DNA of 64,000 bases from Rhabditophanes sp. KR3021 (taxonomy: Eukaryota; Nematoda; Chromadorea; Rhabditida; Alloionematidae): positions 6,324,001-6,388,000 of the forward strand of contig CAUJLY010000006.1 of the NCBI GenBank assembly GCA_963281155.1. Direction: 5' to 3'. A program made the translations under genes and the position numbers. The number at the start of each line of letters is the position of its first letter. Within the stretch, counting starts at the first letter, position 1. Below, piece by piece: positions 49,978-60,019 of the stretch. Under the pieces are notes generated by a model. It had not been told where the DNA came from and ran no database searches. It saw only the letters and a list, made by a program, of their open reading frames with translations.

Positions 49978-50095
49978 TCAAAGGAAACATCTTCTGGCAC
50001 GAGATAGGAACAATGGATTCCATTAAAATGAGTAGTTTAATGCGAATAAAGTTGATGATATCAATTGTTCCTGTCTGCCACTTTTATAAGTTTGA
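49978..50095 (+). ncRNA. candidate microRNA precursor hairpin
   Basis: The RNA of the plus strand can fold into one long hairpin. Core: 49995-49999 pairs with 50076-50080 (TGGCA/TGCCA); after a 3-base bulge 50003-50014 pairs with 50064-50075 (12 pairs, one G.U); a single mismatch, then 50016-50018 with 50060-50062; a 2x2 internal loop; then 50021-50026 with 50052-50057 (one G.U); terminal loop about 25 bases. TCAAA at 49978-49982 can pair with TTTGA at 50091-50095 as a basal stem. Both G.U pairs work only on the plus-strand RNA, which suggests that strand is transcribed. Size, stem of about 26 pairs with small defects, and single-copy intergenic location fit a pre-miRNA. No known miRNA seed was recognised, and expression is unknown. 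Confidence 0.5.
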
Positions 50096-50638
50096 ACAAA
50101 AAACAAGGTAGTGTCATTGATATTCTTTTAATTTAGCTTGTTCAGTAAATTTGCTTTACGCATATCTATTTGATTAATCTATTTTTGAGGAGCGGTTGGA
50201 ATTTACATTTATGACATTTATTAAAAAGAAACACGTATCATTTTTCTTCTTACAATTAAGTACAATGTGAATAAAACAAAAAGCGGTTCGCTATAAAATA
50301 TGCAATTAAATTAAGCTACTTCACTACTTTTACCCTTGATTATAATAAAACTTATTTCCGGTGATTAACTGTACGGCATTGTTTATTATACTTTATTCAT
50401 AATGTATATTTTATCTTTGCCGTATTTATTCAACTGTAAAAATTACTTATATCTTGTTACTATTTATTCAAAAGAAACTTTAAATAATTAACTTGTGTAC
50501 TTTAATAATGCAGGTACATGGCGTGTACGTGTGTAAAAATATTATGCATCTATACGCACTTGCCTTCTTAATAATATATTTTCTTTTTGTAGAATGTTCT
50601 TAGCTTCGTCTATACTTCTATTTTATTACTAAACTCAA

Positions 50639-51665
50639 ATGGAACCTACAATACGAAAACTTTTTGCGTGCTGCTTATTCTTTTTTGTTTGTCAGTATGT
50701 TTTTTATCAACTTTTAAATTTATCAAAATGTAATAAATTCTCTTACATAAAGTTAAAGCAACCCGAAATTGCACCTTTTAAAAAATTTCCCAATGCTATA
50801 ATAATCGGAGCGCGCAAAGGGGGGACAAGGGCATTGCTGGATGCACTTGCCCTCCATCCGAACATCAAGATTGCAAAGCATGAGATTCATTTCTTCGATG
50901 ACAATGCAACATATGAAAATGGTTTTAATTGGTATAAGGAGCAGATGCCTTATAGCAACTTAAATGATGTAAGAGACAAATTGGAAATTAACATATTAAA
51001 ACTGAAATTCTAATTTAGATTGTAATTGAAAAAACACCTGGCTATTTTACGTCCAAATTTGCACCCAAAAGAATTTACCAGTTTGATAAAACTATCAAAT
51101 TAATTATTATATTAAGAAACCCCATTCAAAGAATAATTTCTGATTTCACACAGGTATATTTCACAAGGCAGCAAGCAAATAAAAGTCTTCCAATATTTGA
51201 AAAGGAAGCATTCCTCCCAGGCACAGATGTTATTAACACAATGTATAAACCAATTAGGAATTCATTATATATTTTGCACATCAAGAATTATTTGGAATAT
51301 TTTGATGCAAAGCAAATATTATTTATTAACGGGGATAATTTCGTCAAAAAACCTTTAGAAGAGGTAATTTTATTAGTAACCAAATAACTAAATCTTAAAT
51401 TTTGACTTTTTAGTTACAAAAGGTTGAACAATTTTTGTCCTTAAGACACCTAATTACGGACACCCAACTAGTTTTTGACCAAACAAAAGGTTTCTTTTGT
51501 TTCAAAATGAATTTCAATCAGAAAGCTAAATGTCTTGGAAGTGCAAAAGGCAGAACACATATACCTTTTAATTTTAAAACCATCAAAAAATTGAAGCGGA
51601 ATTTAAATTATTATAATAAAGAACTAATGAAAGTAGTTAATATAACAAATCTTTATTACGAATAA
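50639..51665 (+). CDS. hst-3: heparan sulfate 3-O-sulfotransferase
   Basis: Three exons (50639-50968, 51019-51363, 51414-51665) encode 308 residues, the normal short form. A Golgi type II membrane protein (anchor at about 8-26, LFACCLFFFVCQYVFYQLL) that transfers sulfate from PAPS to the 3-OH of glucosamine in heparan sulfate. Seen: 5'-PAPS loop GARKGGTRALLDAL (57-70, Lys60), catalytic Glu82 in KHEIHFFDD, EKTPGYFTS (114-122), 3'-phosphate loop ILRNPIQRIISDF (Arg143, Ser151), and the late KGFFCFK..KCLGSAKGRTHI with the conserved cysteine pair. Nematodes have two such genes in C. elegans (hst-3.1, hst-3.2); I cannot tell which is matched. Its 3' end faces the pseudophosphatase gene 238 bases away. 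Confidence 0.95.
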
Positions 51666-51903
51666 ATTTATCTTTTTTGAAACTTTATCATTATATGTAT
51701 TTGCATTGTTAAAAAATGTAATGGGATAAAATATTTTTTAATCTTCTTTTTCCATTTTCATACTCCGATTTGAAGACCAAGCATTCTTGTAAAATTAAAC
51801 TAAAAATATAAGTAAATTAATGGTGTGGTAAGCTGAAAAAATTGAGTTTGTTGTATTTAGTCAACGTGATGGTGTTTATTAGTGTTGGAGAAAAAATATC
51901 ACA

Positions 51904-53275
51904 TCAAGTCCATGCAGCTTTTTTAATCGTAAACATCCTAGTATATGGTGTGTCTTCTTGCCCTGCTTGACTTTTGATTCCACGGTGGCTTTGCCACTTC
52001 ATTAAGGCGCGTTGAAAATTATCGGATATGGAAAGACCAGGGCGCATTCCGTTCATCTACAATTAATTTAATTTTAATCCAATATGGGTATAATTTGATA
52101 TTTAATTTGGCTTACAAGCCTATTGAATAATTTATAGAGCGAACTTACAAGTTTAGCAATTTTCATCATTGCTTGAACCCTTGTCAACTTTTCATTATGC
52201 ATTAGATAGGCAGCAACAAATGCGGGAGCTCGATTTCTCCCTTTATCTGAATGTATTAAAACACACTTCTTACATGCCTTAGCTTTCTTTATCAAATTAA
52301 TAACTTCTTCAAAATAATTCATTAAATTCTGTTTGGTCAAATTTTCTTCGTCATTCAATTTGATAGCCATATTAAAACGTGAATGAGGTGTTTTGCGGGC
52401 ACATAAGCAAGGGCATTCATTTCGCCTGCTAGCAGACTCTTCATCTGAACCAGATAAATCCACAACATACTCTATATTTAAACGGCAAAGGACATTTAAG
52501 TTAATTACAGCTTCTAAACCACCACAATAAACCGTATCATCTACATTCCAAATAATTTCGTTCAAAAAGATGCCTCGAGGTCTTTTAGGGACGAGAACAG
52601 TTGGAATTGTTTTGGATCTAACTTGAAGGGCCTGAATTTCACCGTCATCATATTTATGTAGTGGTGGGGAAGAGGCAGTATTTTCTTTTGCGACTGTCGT
52701 TGAAATATCACCTGGTTCACATAGTAGAAGCAAAGGATTATTCATTGTGGTAGAAAAATTTTGTGTTTTCATAACTTCAAATTCATCTGTCTCGATATTA
52801 TCATCGGGAACGTCAATCGACAATACGCCCTGCATAAGTCGATTGCCTCGTTCGAGGTTTGATGACAGTTGTGGACAAATATTATTGTTATTTCCTGGAA
52901 CTTAAAGTTGAAACGGTGATGATGTAATCTGGTTAATGATAATTTACCTGTTGTTATGTTTAATGCATTATTATAATATGTAATTGTTTGTTGTTGGTGA
53001 TGCATGTCACTCCGGTCTAATCTAAAGTTGTTAATAGATTGGGCATGAACAAGGCAGCTTTCACTGTCATGCCTTTGTAAAATTGAATTATTAGCTAAAT
53101 TTCCGTTTTCTCGGGACGTTGAAGAAGAGGGGGCGATGGAAGTAACACTAGAAATGTGGCTTCCGGTAGGAGGCAATAAACTTCTCTTGGAATCATTATC
53201 CGTGGAAATCTTTTTTTCGATGTAAACTCCACTCATGTGCCTTCCATGAGCCATTTGTGAAACAGATCTTCTCAT
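51904..53275 (-). CDS. dual-specificity phosphatase fold, catalytic Cys replaced
   Basis: Three exons (53275-52948, 52894-52149, 52056-51904) encode 408 residues. The first 200 are polar and Ser/Asn/His-rich, without a domain. A DSP/PTP fold follows at about 215-360 (GIFLNEIIWNVDDTVYCGGL, IEYVVDLSG, FEEVINLIKKAKA). The signature loop reads VLIHSDKGRNRAPAFVAAYL: the pattern HCxxGxxR is HS at 324-325 with Arg331 kept. The nucleophile cysteine is therefore Ser325, so the protein should bind phospho-targets but not hydrolyse them, in the manner of STYX-type pseudophosphatases. A final exon adds a conserved-looking tail (MRPGLSISDNFQRALMKWQS). Regulatory or scaffold role inferred; the exact orthologue is not identified. 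Confidence 0.88.
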
Positions 53276-53904
53276 AGCAAGCGTAATTTTCTAAAAGCAA
53301 GTTTAAACGTAATAGTATTTTCAAATGTGATAAGAAAGGTACATCCCAAATGCAGTATATTTGGCCAAAAGTTATTAAGGCAGTGTCTTTTAAAAAGTAT
53401 AGTTAATGCCGACAATTTATCAATTTTTTAAATATTTTCACAAACTTGATTGGTAAAATATGCTTTAAATTTTGTTATTCTAATTAAAAATATATAAAAT
53501 AAGCTTAAATGTGCATATAATTTAATGCATGGTAAATATATGTGGGTAAATAAACTCACATTAAAGCTGAGAAGAGGTGATATGTACATTTTGGAGGGTT
53601 TGCCAATTTATTTAAATAGGCCTTACCATTGCGATTTCACACTCACAATTATTTTTCCTAATTTTAAGTTCTTACAAAGTATTCATAAATGAATTTATAT
53701 ATATACCTTTTGAGAGGGAAATGATAAAAGAACACATTTTACTTTATGGATATATGGAATGATGATGTTTATCATTTTTAGGACTTGTTTTCAAATTTCT
53801 CGTTATTTACATTAAGGGCATGAAATTATATTTTGAATATATTTATTTGTGTGAGTATATTAATGTTGTTTTGTGAAACAAAAATGATTGCTTCAAGGTG
53901 AGAT
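53276..53904. other. intergenic, no gene seen
   Basis: AT-rich upstream region of the pseudophosphatase gene and 3' region of the ZIP gene. Nothing recognised. Confidence 0.5.
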
Positions 53905-55087
53905 TTAATGAATGTGACCAACAATTACAATATTTGCACAAGTTATGGCAAAAAGGCCACCTGAAAAGTATAATATTTTGAAAAGATTGAAATAATTTGA
54001 ATCATTGTATGTAGGATTAGAAGTGGATATCGAGGTTGTGCGAGCATTGTCTTTTCCCAAAATTTCAACACAAATTTCATACAAGAAAATTCCACAACAA
54101 ATTGAGAGTAAGACGAAAGTAAAGACTTTGGAGTCTGTTGGGAACATCGAACTGATTAGGGATTCAATTAGTAAACCAAATGGAATGCAAGCTGCCAAAA
54201 AAGCAATCATCGCGCATCCTACTTTTAGGGAAAGTGAATTTTTGGCAATAATAAACCCAAACGACGTGGCACATAAAACTTCATGCAACATTATTGCAGC
54301 AAAAAATAATGTAAACGATAGTTTATCGTGCTTTTGTGCTCCTAATGCCATCCCTTCAAAAATTGAATGTATCGAGAGGGCAAAGAGAAATACTATGGAC
54401 TCTACCAAATCCTTTCCGTTTAATGTGACGTTCTCAAAATTATGGCACGACGGACCTTGAGGGATTGGTTGGCGAAAATTTATTGCTTCCAATTCATCCA
54501 TCAAGCAATCTGAAGGTTCATCCAAATTCCAAGACCCTTCAACGGGATCGTCATCTGGATTGTCTGTAAGAGTGAAATTGCGTGTTACCGAATACTTTAT
54601 AGATTTATCAACAAATGTTTTGAAATGGAGTTCAGATGAATTGTGTTTTTCAAAATAAAAGGTAATAAGCTAAAATGAAAAACAATAGAGTTTGTTTTTA
54701 TTTAATTTTTAAAATTACCTGATGCATAAGTGCGTCAAAAGTAAACCCAATTAGAAGTAAGAAATTTGCACTATATATTTTCCAATACCAAGGTGGATTT
54801 TCGTGCATATTTCCTTGATTTGAAAAAGTATGATTACTTGCAGCCATTTTTTCTTCTTTAATAAGATGTTCTAATTGTTGGACATGCGGAAATAATCCCA
54901 AAAAACATGTCCCCATGAAGACTCCACAAGCAAAGTATATGAATGTTGTTTGATTGTGAACAGATTTAGTTGGGGTAGAAACATACTTTGTGTTAACTAG
55001 TCGAGCTTTGGCATACTTGAATGCCAGTGTAGAAGTTGTTGCCAAAATTATAAAGGCACTTAAGCCAAATACAATAAAAAATAGCAT
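53905..55087 (-). CDS. ZIP (SLC39) family metal transporter
   Basis: Two exons (55087-54719, 54669-53905) joined in phase 0 encode 377 residues. ZIP proteins bring zinc or related metals into the cytosol. Seen: TM1-TM3 in exon 1 (MLFFIVFGLSAFIILATTST, IYFACGVFMGTCFLGLFPHV, IYSANFLLLIGFTFDALMH), a variable Asp/Asn/Ser-rich loop without the usual His run, and the metal-site helices TM4 SIHSIFEGMALG (His224, Glu228) and TM5 HEVLCATSFGF (His252). The remaining spans end GGLFAITCANIVIV. The TM4 HSxxEGxAxG motif places it near ZIP1/2/3 (subfamily II). In TM5 the usual HK pair is HE. In C. elegans the relatives are zipt genes; no number assigned. Confidence 0.92.
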
Positions 55088-55807
55088 ATTTTTGTTAAAA
55101 GTTTAAAGCCTCTAAAAGTTTAACCAGCGCATGAAGAATCTAAAAAATAAATTGTCAATATAAAAACATCCCCTGACAATTAAGTACAATCAATCGATAA
55201 GAAAATTGTTAATATTTAAATTAATTTTACGAATATGACATTTCGTCTAAAATGTCAAACCAAACTGAATATAAGATATTGTTATAAGCTCTAACTAATT
55301 GCCATTAATTTGCTGTCACAGTTGATAGCCTTATAATTAAAGATAAAAGTTAAGGAAAGTGTTAAATTAGCTACTTTAAAATAAAGAATGCAAATTAAAT
55401 GTATAAATGATAAGATTGTTCAAAGTTAAGTAAACGAATGGATCGGTAAACAGACATGACAACCTCACTCCCATCTTTTTTAATATGTTTGAATGCAAAT
55501 AAAATGTATACCAGGGAAATAGATAATTAAACTTTTTGAGGGTATAGAAAGAGCAAAGTGAATTATGTCGGTTTATTTTAAAATTGAAGATGTTATCTCC
55601 ATAAGGAATCATCTAATGACGCACATTACACCAAACAATATTGGCACTGTCGTGCCAAGATAGTGGACGCAAATGGCATCTCTAAAGCCAGCTGTGTCTT
55701 GTTTTGTAACTTTTATTTAGTGGGTCAACAATCATGACAGATATAAAAATATATAGAAGAGAATAAAGGAAAATAGACGTATAAAATATGGAATATATAA
55801 TACGCAT
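55088..55807. other. intergenic with a stem-loop downstream of the receptor gene
   Basis: Includes the 3' UTR of the ionotropic receptor gene (which ends at 55808 on the minus strand) and the leader of the ZIP gene. GC-richer patch 55625-55730 carries the hairpin at 55641-55658. Confidence 0.5.
55641..55658. other. 7-bp stem, 4-nt loop hairpin
   Basis: TTGGCAC, loop TGTC, GTGCCAA; on the minus strand the loop reads GACA. It lies about 150 bases past the receptor stop codon, so it may be in the 3' UTR as an RNA element, or be a DNA-level palindrome. No matching known element. Confidence 0.4.
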
Positions 55808-58783
55808 TTAAAATTTTGTTACTTCTTCAATCACTTGTATTGTATTTCTTCGCAAAGTCAACGTTTCCAACTGCATAACTTCAACTTCTTCTGTCACAGG
55901 ACTATTTGGAATGTTTGATGTTGTTGAATAATCACTATGACTTATTTGCATAGCACCCTGCGACTGTGTAGTATTGACTCGTTTGATGGTAGCTTGCTTA
56001 TGGTGATGGTAATAAAATTCTATAATTAACATAATAATTGACAAAACAATCCCGACAAATATTACTATAAAGACTCCACCAATATTCTCAATTGTTATTC
56101 CGTTAGCATCACCATCAGATGTCGTGCATTGTGCTTTTTGTGGATTTTGAACCCACCACTTTTCTTTCAAAAATTCTAACTTTCTCTGGTTTAATAATCT
56201 CAGTATACTTAGGGAGGGTATATAATTAAATTGTATCGCAAAATAAGTACTTACGAAGTGGATAATTTATCTTTTAATGGATGATTAGCTTGCACTCCCA
56301 GAGCATAAGGCTTTCTCGAAAATTCTTGCCCAATTTGTTGCAAATCGCAATTAGTCAAGACGGCATATCTAATTTCCATTGCATCGCCAATAAAAGCAAA
56401 TCCATTTTCAGATGTTAGAACTCTTTCTATTGCCTTTTCAGTGTTTTCAGGCAACTTACTTTCTTGCATAATTTTCCACAAATTAGAAAACTTATCTGAC
56501 ACTGGATAATCCCAAACTGCCAATCTTGCTCGATCCATTGTATTTAGACTTTCATTTAGTGACATTTCCTTCCAGATGTTATAAAATTTTTGCTCGATTG
56601 CTGCCATTCTTCTAAAGTACAATTCAGACGAACCACCCTTAATTGGCGCATACTCGATTTTATATTGGTTGGCCAAATCATCAAGTGAACTAAATAGTAA
56701 TATGTTAGCTCATTTGGATTCTTAGCAATTACCTGATAGGTTGTTCTAATCTTGAGACAGTCAAAAATGCGGCCAAATTAGCGGTATAAGTGGCAATGAT
56801 TATAAAGCCAAATACCCACCAAGTGGCAGAGATGAATCTCCCGGATATATTTAAAGGTACTTCACCACCCCCTTGAGGAGTCAGGGAAGTCATGCAAAAC
56901 CAAAAGCATTCTTTCATACTAAACTGCCTCCTAACTAGCATCTCATTGTTTTTCTTAATCATATTTGTATACGAGTAAGGACTTATTCTATCAAATAACC
57001 ATAACAATAAACTCGTCAAAACGTACGCACACAAAATTGCCAGCCAAACAGGCCATTCCAATACTTGCAAAAATTTAAAAAGTGAATTATCAACAACTGT
57101 CTTCTTCATTAAAATTGCAGTTCCTACCAGGTCATAGTAAGGAACAGTATAATCAATGTCAGTTTCCCTTTCAGCCATCACCGACAACGGAGAGATGGCA
57201 AAATCCGCATTGCCAATAACAAGATCACCAACAACTCCATTCCAAACCCCGTTCTCATCAATAGAACCAAAACGACCTTCTTCATCCAAATACAACTCAA
57301 CGTTTATTTTGAGATCATTTTGAATGAATGACAGTAAGTCTATGCAATATCCTTCTAAGAATAAATCACCCGACTCGTGTTTACCCCATTGAGTAAAGGG
57401 TGGCTGGATGATAGTCACAACTCTATATGTCTTTAATAAATAAACATCCACTGTCAAAGATCCATAAAATGTTGAAATGTTTTGAGTTAAACTCCAATTA
57501 CCCAAGTATTTTATCATATTACCTTCAGCTAAGTCTAACCGACGAACAATTTTGTAAATTCGTACCTTAACATTTTGATAAAGAATGTTTTCTTTCCCAT
57601 CTATCCCCCCAATATATTTTCCATAATTAGGATTGTCGATAGTTGATAAGTTAATCATTTTCCAGTTTACAAATTTATCTCCCCAAAATGACCTTTGTGA
57701 GCAGAAACTGGTTGATATTTCATCTTTTTCAAAATTAGTCACATTCAAGAAGTTGTATACTGATTGGATTATTTCAAAGTACATTGATGCTGTGATTACA
57801 TTTGATGAGGAAAAAACTTCCTCAAATGATTCAATTAATTCCCCTTCATTAATAGTACCAATGTATTCTCGCAAAGACCGAATATTATCGGCTCTGTTAC
57901 TGTGATAAGGCCGAATCCAGAAAATATTTGCTGCATAGCAGTCATTACATTTGAAAGGAAGTATATCAGTAGTAAAGACGATCCAGGTAAAGTGGTTGTG
58001 TTCAAAGGCTTCTTCGCCATATAAAACGTATCTCTCAATTACACTAGTCTTGCACAAAAATATCAGTGTTTTATATTTTTCCGTAAAAGCAAGCAAATTG
58101 GAAGACACCGATTTATTTAATGTTGAAGCTTCAATAAAGGTGAAATTGTATTGTGGTAGTTTTGAAAAATATTTGCTAAAATTAAAGTCAATTTGTTGAA
58201 CAGAATCATCATAAATAACCACAACGTTGTTTGTAATTTTGATTTGGTTTAAAACATCTTCAAGTGAATTATAAAAAATTGTTATTGCCGGTACAATTTC
58301 AAACCAAGTAGCTGAATAGTCACTATTGCTTTCATTTAAATACGGAAGATCAAATGTTGCAGATGCATTAAAAGTTATTTGAATGGTTGGGATATTAGTC
58401 CTTTCAACCACACCTTTAACTAAAGCCCTTGTGTTTGTACTCCATACCCCGCTAATTATAAAAGTAGTAAATTCAGGAAGTCTTTCACATACATCTTCCA
58501 TATTAGATCCATTTTTAATGGTTAATATATCAAAATTTATACTTGGATTTGACAATTGACTGACAGCATACATAAAGGAAGCATTCATTGCCTGTTTTAT
58601 TAGTGAATAATTTGTATCTCCATCTTCAACAATCAAAACTAAACACGAAGTAAAGTTAAGTAACTAATTAATCAACTTACTAATACTTTTGTTCGACATC
58701 AAAGTTCGACAATCAATTAAAGTAATTAGTAATAAAAAAAGAATGGCCTTAAATGTCATTTTTGACGAAACACTAATAGGCAT
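55808..58783 (-). CDS. ionotropic glutamate receptor, IR25a/GLR-7/8 type
   Basis: Four exons (58783-58681, 58638-56733, 56689-56255, 56207-55808) encode 947 residues. A signal peptide lies near the start (a second ATG at 58759 gives MTFKAILFLLLITLIDCRT). An amino-terminal domain of about 400 residues is followed by the ligand-binding half S1 (VTIIQPPFTQWGKHESGDLF, GDLVIGNADFAISPLSVMAE), TM1, the pore helix CFWFC-MTSLTPQGGGEVP, TM3 with TYTANLAAFLTVSRLEQPI (about 651), S2 (LANQYKIEYAPIKGGSSELY, LAVWDYPVSD, NGFAFIGDAMEIRYAVLTNC) and TM4 IGGVFIVIFVGIVLSIIMLI. The TPQGGGE pore and the AVWDYPVSDK segment are those of IR25a, the co-receptor of chemosensory, thermosensory and hygrosensory cells in insects; nematode relatives are GLR-7 and GLR-8. 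The S1 Arg that holds the amino-acid ligand is present (MAERETDID). Confidence 0.94.
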
Positions 58784-59062
58784 CAAAACGAATTATCTCA
58801 TACCTTGAACTGTTAAGCTTTTATTTTTCATTTACTCAAAGTATCATATTTCAATATTAATAGAACCTTTTATCGTCTATTTACTAAACGATATACACAA
58901 TTAAGTAAAGTTATAAAGATATATAATTTCAGATAAAATATTTGTCAAATTAGGATATTAATGCTTATGATATACGACTAAATAGAAATAACATCAACTT
59001 TTTAAATACAACCTTGACATTAGCAACAAAACTTGACATCATACATTAACTTAATTTGATTG

Positions 59063-60019
59063 TTAATCATTTTCATTTAAAATGAGTCCCTTTTTTTGAT
59101 ATTTCCGTTTGTTTAGCATCTTACTAGGATCAACTGAGTTTAAACCTTTCTTAAACTTTTGGAATTTTGATTGGTTTTGTTGTTCCCCTATTGATTCGTC
59201 AAAAGTGATTGGTTTTAGGTTAGCATGTGGTTGACAGCTGGAACGTTCCTTGCTACACAACGTTTCATTGAATGGTATAGTTTGGTCTTCATTAATATTT
59301 GAAAAAGAATTTAAATTTTCGTTACAATATGTTAACTTTTCGTGCTTATTAAAGCCAAAAATTTTGATAACCGAATTTGATATCTGAAAAGAACAGAAAC
59401 TATGTATAAATCCCCAATTGAATAAATCTTTATAATGAACTACTACTATCTAGTGACAATAAATAATTACTTCCTATGCTTTTCTATTGTTCCCTATCCA
59501 AACAATTAACTGAACGTACTATACAATACAAATTTCAACTAACAAACAAAGTGATCGTATAAACTTTTGACTGAACGTGAATTATGGGATAATATAAATT
59601 AAAATTAACACGTCTATTTTGTACGGGTTGAAATATTTAATTTCCACATCCAAATTTATAATTAATCTTACCTTTCTTGGAGAAAAAACTGGTTGGTTGG
59701 CGGTGGATGTTGAGTGGGATTTTTTGGGTGATGAAATAATAGAGGTGATAATGTTGGTGTTTTTAGGATTTGAGGCTTCGTAATTGCTTTTTGATTCTGA
59801 ACAAGATAAATTCATATTTTTATCCATACTTGCACCGTAAATATAACAGGGATTTTTCACTTCAAAATTTATATCAGGATAATCTTTGTACATCTGTGAA
59901 GAAGAATTATCAAACCTATTAACATCACTATATGGATAGTCTGACTGAAGTTTTTTGGCTTGTCGTTTGTGGGAAATGTCGTTGATCTGTCGAGAAATAA
60001 TCTTATGAATAGAATCCAT
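59063..60019 (-). CDS. unrecognised basic, low-complexity protein
   Basis: Two exons (60019-59672, 59383-59063) joined in phase 0 across a 288-base intron encode 222 residues. The start MDSIHKIISRQINDISHKRQ is the first ATG of the open frame. The protein is rich in Ser, Asn and Lys, with no membrane span or signal peptide. There are several potential proline-directed phosphorylation sites (SSPKK, FSPRK) and a basic C-terminus (KFKKGLNSVDPSKMLNKRKY), which could suit a nuclear or cytoskeletal protein; this is a guess. Support: TTTCAG acceptor and GTAAGA donor, phase agreement, and charged composition in both exons. A further upstream exon is possible. Family not recognised. Confidence 0.65.

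Larger units (their letters stand above)
47231..50638. other. 3.4-kb region with a miRNA-like hairpin and weak exons
   Basis: No firm protein gene. On the minus strand 48249-47926 follows an ATTTTTAG site and is open for about 107 codons (SPIFNAAVLLLIEHQVVKTE, then NAISGKRG, later QQFSKVDLGRKVGE) but no start exon was found. On the plus strand 48999-49305 may be a small hydrophobic protein. The hairpin at 49978-50095 is the most credible element. All three are listed or discussed separately. Confidence 0.45.
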
